Assembly (NCBI GenBank): GCA_900088475.1
Contig: FLMG01002279.1
Coordinates: 1 to 28,278 of the forward strand
Source of the DNA: Hyphochytrium catenoides
Lineage: Eukaryota; Sar; Hyphochytriomycetes; Hyphochytriales; Hyphochytriaceae
Reading direction: 5' to 3'
Length of the DNA stretch: 28,278 nt
The notes under the pieces are model-generated. The model saw only the letters and a list, made by a program, of their open reading frames with translations. It was not told where the DNA came from and ran no database searches. A program made the position numbers and the translations under genes. Each line of letters opens with the position of its first letter. The first letter of the stretch is position 1. Below are positions 1 to 10,061 of this stretch, piece by piece.

Positions 1-725
1 GGAGAATGGTGAACGAAAAGAGAAGAGTTTTAGTCTGGACCATAGAGAGATGCAGGCAGATCAAGAAGGATTGCCTAATCTCCCAAGCCCAAACAAATGA
101 GGAAGCTTCTCATCAGTCTCTCCTCCGCGTCACCTCATGAGGGCACACGGGGTGATCGGAGAGCCTACTAACAGACAGTCCGCGTTGAGTAGACGTGAAC
201 ATAACCCATGACATAACCCATAGATTCGACTCTTCTTCTTCAGGATCCGCCATCTCCCACCTTTTTCAGTTCAGCCGCCCGGTCATCAACCTCCTTGTGT
301 TCTGCCCCACCAGTGGTTTCCCTTGATTGTGCTGCTCAGTGCTACGGCTACTTCAGAGTTTAATGCCTTTCTTATGACATAAATGAGCGCTTAGAGTCTC
401 GTATAGATCTACCTTTCCTTGCCTTTATTTATCTAAAGGACCAGTGGCCGCCTCTCTTCTCTGTTGCCCGCCTCTTGCCTAAGAAAAACTGCAAAAGCTG
501 GCGTGATAGCCCAGAGGAAAGTATCCAAGAGGCCCGCCGAGAGATACGCAAGCGTAGCGAAGAACCGGAGAGATTCTGGAAACGCTCCGCCTCTGACAAT
601 GTCAAAGGACCACAGAAGAGCTGGTAAGAGCCACGCAGCTGACCCGCCAACGGTCTAAGGCACACAACAGGAAGGAGAAATGTGTGTTAGCTACGGCCAG
701 AGTCCATCAACCTTTTAGCAGGTCT
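1..725. other. No supported gene
   Basis: I see no exon chain with family homology or consistent splice phases in this stretch. Short open frames exist on both strands, but they are of mixed composition and have no recognisable motif. It lies just beyond the last candidate stop codon (TAG/TAA class, minus strand, at 726-728) of the protease locus, so it probably holds 3' untranslated or intergenic sequence. No RNA gene was recognised. Confidence 0.4.
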
Positions 726-1774
726 CTAGAACCGACGAGCACGACGTAAGAATTCAGTTGCCTCAATGGGAAACATGCTTGCTGCATAAGATGATATAGG
801 CAATCGATGAGAGCGTCCTAGGTGTTTAGGTTTGAAAGAGAGGTCAAGTGGAGTGTGGAGGACAGAGAAGGCAGATGGAAAGCCCGTCCTTGACTGCTGG
901 CCTCTACGCTTTTCTTCCATTTTCTCCCCGTCTGTTCGTCCGTTCTTCCGAACAATACGTACATGGGCTCCCCAAACCTCCTTCATATTTTCTCCTCTCC
1001 TAGTAGATTCCATGGAAAAGCGGTCTAGTAAAGCCAGTCCTTTGCGGTAGTTGCGCCAGCAGTAAAGAGCCAGGACGAAAGAGGGGATAATGAACAGGAG
1101 CAGCCGCGGCCATGGCAGCGGTAGCCAGCAATAACTGCAAAAGGGGAAGGCACTTATCAGGGAGAAGAGCTAACTATCACGCCAATTGGACGTAAAAGCT
1201 CTAAATGGGAGGTGTCCATAATATCCAAGCCTAAGATGGAAAACAGCCTGCCCTTGGAGCTTTTGGCTAATGATGAACTCCAAAGCACAGATTGTCCATG
1301 GGAGAGAGAGATAGGTTAGAGGAGAAAAGTTTTTTTACCCAGGTCGTAGGCCCACATCCGCGGCCTCGCCATACGCGCCAAAGGCTCCACCTAGAACCGC
1401 CACACACAAGGAAGCTAAAGTGGCTAAAGAGACTCTGGTGCTTCTGGGTTGGGCGGTATCCTGCGACTGGAGCAAACAAAGTAGGGATCGAGAGATAAAG
1501 AGGTCCAACACTAAGAGCGAGAGAGTGCAGGATTCTTGGACAAGAGCTCCTCCTAGGCACCAGATAGGGTGATTGAGCCCAGGTAGGACTGCAAAGAGGG
1601 GAATGACATAACATTGCGACGACCAGAGACACAATGATTAGTGAGAAGGACCATGGCCGCACAGAGAGGACAACGAAGACAGACCGTAAATGGAAAAAGG
1701 TGAACGTAGTGGTCAAGAGGAAAGTGCTAACTTCTCACGGAAGTAGAATGGACATCCAGCGGTCCTATACAGGG
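726..1774 (-). CDS. Possible C-terminal membrane exons of protease D, or a separate small membrane protein
   Basis: Three minus-strand blocks are splice-compatible with each other and with the D exon ending at 2012: 1774-1739, 1423-1339 and 1134-726. The middle block is an Ala/Val/Leu/Gly-rich hydrophobic stretch beginning ATLASLCVAVLGGAFGAYG. The last block begins with a second hydrophobic segment, around PRLLLFIIPSFVLALYCW. It then turns into a strongly basic tail (WRNYRKGLALLDR onward, many Arg/Lys) ending at a stop at 726-728, which looks like a cytosolic tail after a membrane span. Phases are 1, 1, 2 and the total keeps the frame. What speaks against it: the exons are short, there is no homology, and D can also read through from 2359 to a stop at 1713. 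If the blocks do not belong to D, they may be the end of a separate gene whose start I cannot see. Confidence 0.3.
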
Positions 1775-2011
1775 CTGAAGAAGAAGGAATAACAGTACAG
1801 AGCAGGTACGGTAGGATTTGCCCGAGTAACGGAGAGCGCAGGCCTAGCTGTGGCCAATCGCGGGTGAGATTACGAGGGGTCCTCGCATAGCTTGATATCG
1901 ATCTGAAGATAGGAAGATGACAAGCAAATAGAAGGCCCCAGAATAACGTTGAAGGGAAAAGAAGTACACCATCATTCCCCCCACAACCGCTGCTCGTGCG
2001 CCAGCACTCAC

Positions 2012-4724
2012 ATGTCATCCAAAAGGACAATTGCCTTAAAATCTCAAGCACGGCCCTCGTCAAGAAGATTCTGATCTCTGGGGAGGACTGGAGGCTGCTG
2101 TGGCGGAGGAAGAGGAAGAGGAACGCCACTGCTCCGCCAACAGAGAGAAGAGAGACGCCGACAAAAGGGACGAGCTCGGCAATAGAGACAGGAGATAGAG
2201 TGATCCCGGACTCTGCCCTATGTTGTCCCTTACGAGATGAAAGTGCTGCGCCACACCGGGGCGGGATCGTCCTGACGCATGCCATACCTACCCGTTTGGA
2301 CGTCGCGTCGAAGAGAGTGTGATAAGTCCTCAGGAATACATCGCCTAGAATCCATTGTCCTGCCGGTCCTGCCAAAGCGAGGGAAAGGAAGGTAAAAGCG
2401 GAAGTGAAGATCACGAAGAGTTTAGGAGCAAAGATCACAGTGACGGAGGCAAGCGGAAGGTGCGGGAGATGTGAGCTCCTGCAATAGGAACCAAAGGCGA
2501 GGAAGGATGTGAAGATAGATGTCCTTCCCTGTATTCATAAGAGGCTCCACACTCCTTAGGAAGAGAGAGGGTAAGCAAGACTACAGAGCGCAAAGCACTT
2601 ACCTCCATCGGAGAGAAGAGGAATACAGATTATCCACTGGCAGAAGGTATAATCTGGGCCATGGAGCTCGAAAACATGTTCTCCTAGTTCTGTGAGCAAA
2701 GTTAGAGTCCAAAACCATGAAGACGGCAGACCAGGAGGCAAGGGCAGACAAGCGTGATGGGCATTGACATAGATGAAGGGAAGATATGGACACAAGGGCA
2801 ACATTCTGGTGGGAATATGTCTACCTAAGCGGATCGTTGGGAATTGAGATGGTGTGCAGCCCACGCATTGATAGCCAAGATTTGTATAGGCGCACGAGCA
2901 GAGCTCAATCAACACCTGCAGGCAACCAAGAGTGAGACCCACAAGGAGATGGTATGTCCATACTGACCGTTCCTTTTTCATTTTCCAGAGTAATCAGATG
3001 TAGACCTACCTCCATCGCTTTCCAGTATGGAATAGACGGCATAGTGAGGAGGGAGGTACCTGTATCTACGATCGCTCGGCAGCCATCTGAAATAACAATA
3101 AATGGATGTTAAGGGCCACATTTACAGATAAAGACAAGTTATAGAGGCAGACAAGACAGAAACGCCACCATCCTCACGGAGGAGAAAACATCCAGGACCT
3201 ACAATGCTTAGACAACAGCAGTGAAGAGCTTGGTGTGTTATAATCAGTGAACAGAGAGGTGGTCTTACGGGGACAGAGCTCCTTGTCATGTATGCTGACC
3301 GACGGGACGGAGACGGTCCAGAATGTGTAGGTAAAGCCGGTTGATATTACTGGCGAGAAGAGCCACTCGGTGCCCTCTAAGAGGCTTGGGGTTAGTTCCA
3401 AGGCATCATCTAAGGCATCAAATGCTGGAGTATGAAACCAAGATAAGAGAAGGCATTTCTCTGTACTTCAGTACAAGGAGACGCAGGAGATCCCCAGCCA
3501 TTGAGCTGACCGAACGTCAATCAGGAATGAAAGTGCAAGGTAGAGGGACAAGGAGAGAGGTTGCTCACCCTTTGGTACGAGTGTATTGTCATATCCTCCC
3601 AGGATCAGCTGTGAACCCTCACTGTTTGGTTCACGGCTGAGGAAGAAAGAGAACTGGCCACGCAGTTCTGGGTGCTGGGAAGAAAGCAGAGAGAAGACAG
3701 AGGGCACTGGAAGCGATATGGTAAGTGGAAATATCCTTGAGCTCGGCTACGCAGAAGAAACTAAGAAAGTGTCTCGTCGAGCTGTGTCCAGCCTCAGGGC
3801 CCAGGATACTTACATAAAGGCAAGAGGAAAACCATGAAAAGGAGGCCATTGAACGAGACTACCGCACAGTAACATGAGAGAGACAGGCGCCCACTAACCA
3901 GTCACAGTCGCCAAGCCTTCAAAGGCCATTCCCAGGATGCCCTCTGACTGCATGGTTCCCATCCGGCCCATCTCCCTCTCAGCCACTCCGACCTTCACCC
4001 GATCAACGGCAAGACCGCCAAGGTGCACCTTTCATACAAATTTTAGGACATGGCCGCCGACAAGGGTTAAGCAAACGTCTAGAGAAAGACGGAGAGAAGA
4101 GAGTAGAATTCTGGTCTGAAGCCATTCTTATATGAAGGAACAAAGAACAGACCAATGGAGTTTAAATTTGAGCGGTTCCGGACTATGGAGAGGAAGCTGC
4201 TTCATGTAAGGCTTGTCTCATGGCCTCCATGCCTTTTCCTCTACCTGCTCTCTAACTATATAGCCTGATATCTGCCCACTGCCATAAGCATCTGAGAAGC
4301 CATTAGGCCCCGATAACACTGAGGAAGAAGTCGAGGTGGACGGATTATAACGAGCCAGACCAGCACAATCTACGCAATTTGTGCCAGGAACCTGGACCAT
4401 CGGAGGGCAAGAGGTGTGATGTGTCAACTCTAAAGCAATAGGTCCATGGCATCGGGTAGCGAGTACTATTATATAAGATACTAAATGGAACTCACCCAAA
4501 AGTCCGCAGACCCAGTGTCAAAGATAACATCGAACGACTGAGGCGGCGAGCCCACCCCAATCTCCCCGTAGAATTGCATAGCCCAGTAGTTACTTAGCGG
4601 GATGCGAAGGGAATCTGAAAGAAGGTGATGATGAGTCCCCTTGAAAGAGAGTGACGACACTAATAGCCAACAAAGAACAACCAAGAGAAGATGAGAAGAA
4701 TCCGCCACAACATGCTTGATGAGA
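2012..4724 (-). CDS. Pepsin-like aspartic protease unit D, membrane-anchored
   Basis: A1-family aspartic endopeptidase, bilobal, with one catalytic Asp per lobe. Exons by splice phase: 4724-4496, 4391-4245, 4028-3899, 3706-3569, 3376-3269, 3086-3010, 2915-2825, 2689-2603, and 2359 to either 2012 (donor GTGAGT) or a read-through stop at 1713. Seen: a hydrophobic, signal-like segment ([16 protein letters not shown]) near the start; first catalytic motif DTGSADFW; flap Tyr in [36 protein letters not shown]; second catalytic motif IVDTGTSLL; and [16 protein letters not shown], the usual hydrophobic-hydrophobic-Gly near the end. Cysteine motifs [10 protein letters not shown] and CSC-x8-CVGC are shared with A-C. 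After the core, [19 protein letters not shown] is a clear transmembrane segment. The frame has no ATG upstream: the codon at 4708 is GTG, and an in-frame stop lies further up. It either starts through splicing from unit C (donor at 5103, AG|GTACAA) or has an unseen first exon. Both catalytic motifs are intact, so it is probably active. Confidence 0.8.
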
Positions 4725-5102
4725 CTAACAGCAAGTTCTTATGACACCGCAGCCCACCATTTTTTTGCAGTGCCTCCAGCCTAGCGCTTAGCGGAGAGTA
4801 GGCAAGCAGTTCCGGCCTCGGTGGAGACGACTGGGGAAGGTAATGCGACGCCTTGATGAAAGATGGTCAGATCCTTCCATTGAATTGCAACCTCTTTTCC
4901 CCTTGCTCTTCTGTCTATTACCTGCTCCGCTTTATGGCGATTGACTTTTCTCTTCAAAGGAATCTTGTGCAAACCCGTCACTTCTATCGCCAAGTTATTC
5001 GCTAACGTTTCAGCAGGCTCTGGAACCCTTTGAGGGTCATTTTGATGGACTCTGTCATCCAGCATGGACACCTTTGCTGCCCTATTTCTCCTGCGTTTGT
5101 AC

Positions 5103-7090
5103 CTGGGCTTTCCTCTTAGCTCGTACGGAGTGCCAAGAGAGATACGTTTGTCCTCTATATGGTAGGCAGTGGGATACTTTTGTAGGAAAGGCCACCCAAG
5201 AAGAATCATCTCCTGGACGCGGATCCCATCCGGGTAGGCCGAGAGCAAGAAGACGATGTGAGGATAGACAACTATCAGAAGTGCAAGTAAAAAATAAAGC
5301 AATGGACACACTCAAAGTCAAAAGAAGAGGTGCACGAGGAGGAACGGCAGGAGCCTCAAGAAGGGACAAGAGAGCAAAAAGTTGTCAAACGATCCCGGCC
5401 TGAGGCCCACAATGTTACTTACAATCTCAACCTCTGATATGAGAAGCTCACAGCTCACTTCGGTCTCCCGCCCATGGTTACCGCCTCCACAGACAGCATA
5501 GTCTTCGCCTTCGAGGATAAACTCTCGTCCTCCAAGGCGGAAGACAAGAGGAGGGAATCTGTCTCTTTCTTTGCAGTTTCTACAATTGAAGCCTGCAATG
5601 GTGCTTTCACAGTCACACAGCGATGAAAGCTCTCGTACTACGGCAGAAAATTCAGAGCTCTGTAGCCCTATTGTCGGCAAGCCGCTATCTAAACTTGCAA
5701 AGCAACCTATTGACGAGAAAGATGGATTAGATAAGCATAGGCGTGGTAGGTGGAGGACATAACTGTTTACTCACAGAAGAACTACAGGATCAAAGATGAA
5801 GACCAAAGCAGAGTGGACATCGAGAATCATCACCTCTTGGGCAAAATTCGTGCCGTCCTAGCCGAGTAGAGGTAACCTCCACAGTCCAGTAGCGGTGAAA
5901 GGGTTCTTCGTTAGGTGAAGGGGAAGTGGGAACAAGCGGCAGGGAAAGCCAGGACGTTCCGTCTCCGAGGCATTTAGGGTGTACCCCTCCAAGAACCAAC
6001 GCTACTTCCCAGTCCTTTTCCTGTCTTTCTCGACTTTCCTCTCGTTTGGAGGTCACTGAGCGAGCACAGAATGAAAATGTAGGAGGAAGTGACTCTTCTT
6101 TCATCAGCCTCCACACCATATTCTCCCGCGTGATCCTGCAAAAAATAAAGGGCAAACAACTAAGACTAGGCCAAGCAATAACATCCGATCCTGCCCGCCA
6201 AGGCACGTGAGCAAGAGAGGCGTACAAAAATAGAGAGCTATGCATCCACCAAATAGTTGTATGGCACTCCAAGGATATACGGAAAGGGATGAAGGGGTAC
6301 ATAGCCTGAGAGTTGTCAAAGGAAAATCATGACCTAGACAGTCATACATGGGTGCGGAGAGCCTAGGCAAGAAGATTTGGTTGAGGAGGAGAACAATGGA
6401 ATGGGCATTTGACAGCAAAAGTAGACAGAAACTTACTTGCCGAGCTGGGGGAATGCTAAGCCCACTATGCCGTCAGCCGCTAGCTCCCCTAACATGCCAA
6501 CTTCACGCTCTGCGACACCCACCCGTACATCGGTGAGAGAGAAAGAGGAGAGATGAACCGTGTCCTGAAGAGAGGCACAGGGGAAACAGGAGCAATAAGT
6601 TCCATGATGGCTTTCGTCAGACAAATGCAAAACGTTAACGAGACAGTGGGCGAAGAAGAACCATACGGTAAGCACGCCAAAGGCTTAGAAAGACCCTTAC
6701 CCTAATGACGTAACCCTCGACTATCCCACTGCTATAGCGGTTCTCGAACATCTTGATGTTTCCTTTTTTGGTTCTATCTCTCTCGGCTGTTCTAGAGGCT
6801 TCTAGGTCAAACTCCGCACGACCGGCACAACGACGACAATGCCGCCCTGGTATCTAGAAGCACCCATCACACATATAGAGCAAGGAGTGAGCCTTGAGTC
6901 GCACCAGAGCTTGCCTTCTACTCTTCAGCCGGACGAAGTCCTTCTTTCACTTACCCAAAAGTCAGCTGAGGCTGTATCGAAGACGACCTCAAACTCCTGC
7001 GGAGGTGTGCCGACCGAGGCTATGCCCACAAAGGGTGGTCGGTCAAACTCAAAGACCCATTTCGAGGGATGAGCCTTCCTATACGTGACT
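5103..7090 (-). CDS. Divergent pepsin-like aspartic protease unit C, altered active site
   Basis: A1-family fold with exons 7090-6955, 6853-6701, 6564-6437, 6135-5834, 5706-5423 and 5212-5103. Seen: FVGIASVGTPPQEFEV, then DTASADFW where the family has DTG(S/T); IPGRHCRRCAG; flap-like ENRYSSGIVEGYV; DGIVGLAFPQLG; a lengthened, charged loop (KREESRERQEKDWE) where relatives have FSFFLS...GG; second motif SLDSGLPTIGL in place of [28 protein letters not shown]; and ILLGWPFLQKYPTAYHIED, where the usual ...LGD has become LGW. Both catalytic Asp residues remain, but the surrounding Gly, Thr and structural Asp have changed. The unit may be weakly active, specialised, or a non-catalytic domain. Alternative ends: a separate gene could start at ATG 7250, though this needs a poor internal donor (AA|GTGCCT) to reach the exon at 7090. 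It could stop at 4781 by reading through the donor at 5102, adding a basic tail of about 108 residues. Confidence 0.75.
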
Positions 7091-7280
7091 CTGTGAGTAA
7101 AGGCAATGATAAAGGGACAGGTCTGCCCCAATCGACAAGGGTAGATAGGCACTTAGGGATGTCAACGTAGAGCAGTCCACGGCAGAGAAGAAGAGGCAGA
7201 GATATGAATGGGACCTGGTTTACAAAGCGAAAAGAAGCCGTGACATCCATCTCAAGGCCGTTCTTAGCATGACGTGCAAG

Positions 7281-10004
7281 TTACCATAAGGGGACAACGA
7301 TAATATTGTCTCGTTCATCTCTTTTATATTGCTGATGGACAGATGAATAGTCCCATCCGGCGAGGAAGCGCAAAGAAGTGAACAGGGCATCTGCAGACGA
7401 CAGCAGATCTTCCGTCCCGCAGTGTAACCTTTTTGTAGGCGGAAGACTAGGAGGCGGAACAGAAGAGGAGACTGGACTTGAGGAGGCAGGAGGACAAGCG
7501 AAGCCCATTCTCTTTCCATCGGCATCGAATAGGGTGTAATAGTTCTTTAGAAAGGTGTCTCCAAGCACCCAAAAAGCCTCATAACCCACAGAGGAGAGAA
7601 GAAGAAGGCAAGATGTTCCTTGACACAATGTATAGGCAGATCCTGTCAAGGTGAGGAAGGCCCCGCCAAGGAAGGAGAAGCGGAGGGCAGGGAAGTGATC
7701 CGCCTCGCACTTGTTGCACTACAAAGCGCGAAAGTGTGGGGCCCCAATTAGTATAAGAGAGTAGGATAGTCCTCCAAGGCGACGGTAGGATAGGGACAAT
7801 AGTCAGGACCTGCCCCTTTCAGGTTACTAGGGAGTTGATCAATGAAAAGAGACAAAGAAAGTGGAGGGTCAACGCAGAGGTTGTTTCCTAACGACGTAGC
7901 CGAGGCCGCTGTACCTGAATCGCGTACACAGAGAATCGACAACCACACGTTTCTTTCAGGAGAGGCAGAAGGCGGGCCAGGTAAGGCTCAGGAACACCGA
8001 TGAGAGATGTTCCCGTATCTACAATGGCCGTACAGCCTAGCGGTATGAAACAGACAGGTGAGGGAAAGGCCGGAAAGTGTAAGACCAGAGATAACTAGAG
8101 GCAATTGGACGCGAACTGCACGCTATCTCCTCGTTCCCAAGCTCTCTGGAACTCTGGAACTGGTAAGTGTTGTTGCCTCTCATTATCAATCTTTCCCGTT
8201 CATCGTCAGCTTCTTTCCGTAGTAGTCCTTGCCACTTCCAACAGCTTCTCACTTTCATCTACAGAATGTAGCTGCATACCGTAAGGGCAGATGTTATCTG
8301 TTCCAAGGCTCACGGCCAGCGCCTTGATTGTCCAGTATGTGAAGTCTTCCCCGGAGGACACGAGAGGAGTGAAGAGCCATGTACTACCTTCGGCCACCAA
8401 ACTGCGTAGAGGCGGATAGGGACAAAAATGCGTTAGCATGGTGAGATCCCTTTTGTCATTGTTCGTCACTAAATACTCAAAAGAAAATATAAGGAACAGA
8501 ATGTATAGTCCCTCTATTCTCGCCTTACCTATTGTCTATGCCACCAATAACCAACTTTGAACCCTTAGAATTAGGCTGGGCGGAGAGGAAGAAAGAGAAT
8601 TGCCCGCTGATCTCAGGATGCTGCTCTAGAAGACCAGAGAAGACTGTCGGCACCGTGTAGCTGGAGACATGGGAGAACGAGTCAATCAAACTTCAAATTG
8701 TGCACAAATGCCTGTCATCATGATCGTAGCGTGCATGCATCGGCCCTTCTGAAGATCCCAAGCAGCCACACAACGAACTCTTTCCTTGCTGTCCACGGAT
8801 GCGACCGCTTCCTTTACGAGGTGTTGTTCACATTATATCGACAGTAGCGGTTTGCGTGTTCGCATTGGCTCTTCGTTCCTCACCTGGCAATAGCTGGGAA
8901 CGCCATCCCCATAACCCCATCGCATTGCAAATGTCTTATATCCTTCGCCTCAATCTCAGCTATTCCAATCGTCACGTTCTGCACTTTCAGTCCACCCAGT
9001 CCGACGGTGTCAACACCTACAACCCCCAGCACAGCGCCGCTGACTAGAAACAGAAATCATCATATAGGCAGGCGGAGTAAGGGCAAACTGAGTAAAGTAT
9101 GACGTCACTTTGAATTCGTGTACTAAAGTCTAACAGTACGACAAACAAATGGAGACACCCAGGGATAAATTGGAGAGGAACGCAAGAAATAAGACAGCAC
9201 AAGCAATATGGAAGTAGACAATTGTAGCAACAAGGCTGGGAGTGAAGTCAGAGCCCGTCGCACAGAGAGGTCCTATACAGTACAGCTACCATAGTTATTG
9301 ACGAAATATCTCCTAATGCTTCTGGGACTAAACGACCGGGACTGGCTGACGTCGAAGCGATTCTTTCCTGCACATTGCCGGCAGTAGATACCAGGAACCT
9401 GAATAGGAAGAAAGGTGTCAACGGGATCTGCTGAAAAAAGAAAGTAGAAATTTTTTAGTCATTGCACGACAATCATAACGAGTAAGCAAAGAGATGCTCA
9501 ACTGGGGAATAGAGATGGCGGCCAGAAGGCAGATTGTCTCACTGCAGAGATACTAGTGGCAGCTTGAGTAACCTGATTACAGGTGTACAGATGGTTAAGG
9601 GTAGGATGCATCGTTTAGAGAGATCGGCCAGCTAGGAGGGTAACGGTGGTGAGGAGGCCCACGTAAGTTGTGACGTATCTTACCCAGAGATCAGAAGAAC
9701 CGGTATCAAAGATAACCTGGAACATCTCCCCGGCGTCCCCTAAGGAGACGTTCCCCACAAATTGGAAGCTAAAGAAGTTCTCTAAGGCTATCGTCTCGCG
9801 CACTTGGAAGGCTGAGTGGTGAGGAGTCGTCCCAGTGATTGGTGAGCACGGGCTGATGGCGAGTCAAGAAGATGGAATATAGGCTAAATATGGTCTTACC
9901 CTCCGTTTTAGTGGGCATGACGCTGGAAAGGAGAGCTCCTTTCGGGCTCTGAATGGCTTGCAGAGGGATGTGCAGGAGACTAGGTGTTTGTCCTTCGTTT
10001 TGAC
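7281..10004 (-). CDS. Pepsin-like aspartic protease unit B
   Basis: Exons 10004-9900, 9802-9684, 9398-9290, 9043-8884, 8660-8529, 8401-8280, 8036-7915, and 7718 to either 7429 (donor GTTACA into unit C) or the stop at 7281. Seen: a propeptide-like stretch (TPSLLHIPLQAIQSPKGALL, resembling the LLQVPLIAQ part of A); [34 protein letters not shown]; flap NNYVSGAVLG with the flap Tyr kept but the following Gly replaced by Val; [32 protein letters not shown]; second motif [16 protein letters not shown]-x8-CNKC; and FWVLGDTFLKNYYTLFDADG. The core ends in a Pro/Ser-rich linker (PPSLPPTKR). Both catalytic motifs are intact, so activity is expected. No signal peptide is visible and the upstream 58 nt to the A stop contain no ATG; the first in-frame ATG is 9918, which would remove part of the propeptide. 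This fits splicing from A (donor at 10072) or an unseen first exon. Confidence 0.8.
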
Positions 10005-10061
10005 CTTAAGTGAGAGCAAGTCAGGAAGTGGAGGCAGAAGAGACTACTAAGGCTTGAGGGA

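Noticed and set aside
2556-2981. Continuous 141-codon minus frame in protease D
   Set aside because: It contains a real exon (2915-2825) but runs through two introns; the family homology requires the shorter exon and a jump to 2689.
3814-3858. A 15-codon candidate exon in protease D
   Set aside because: A better solution exists: the next exon begins at 3706 and supplies [14 protein letters not shown], matching the other units, in correct phase.
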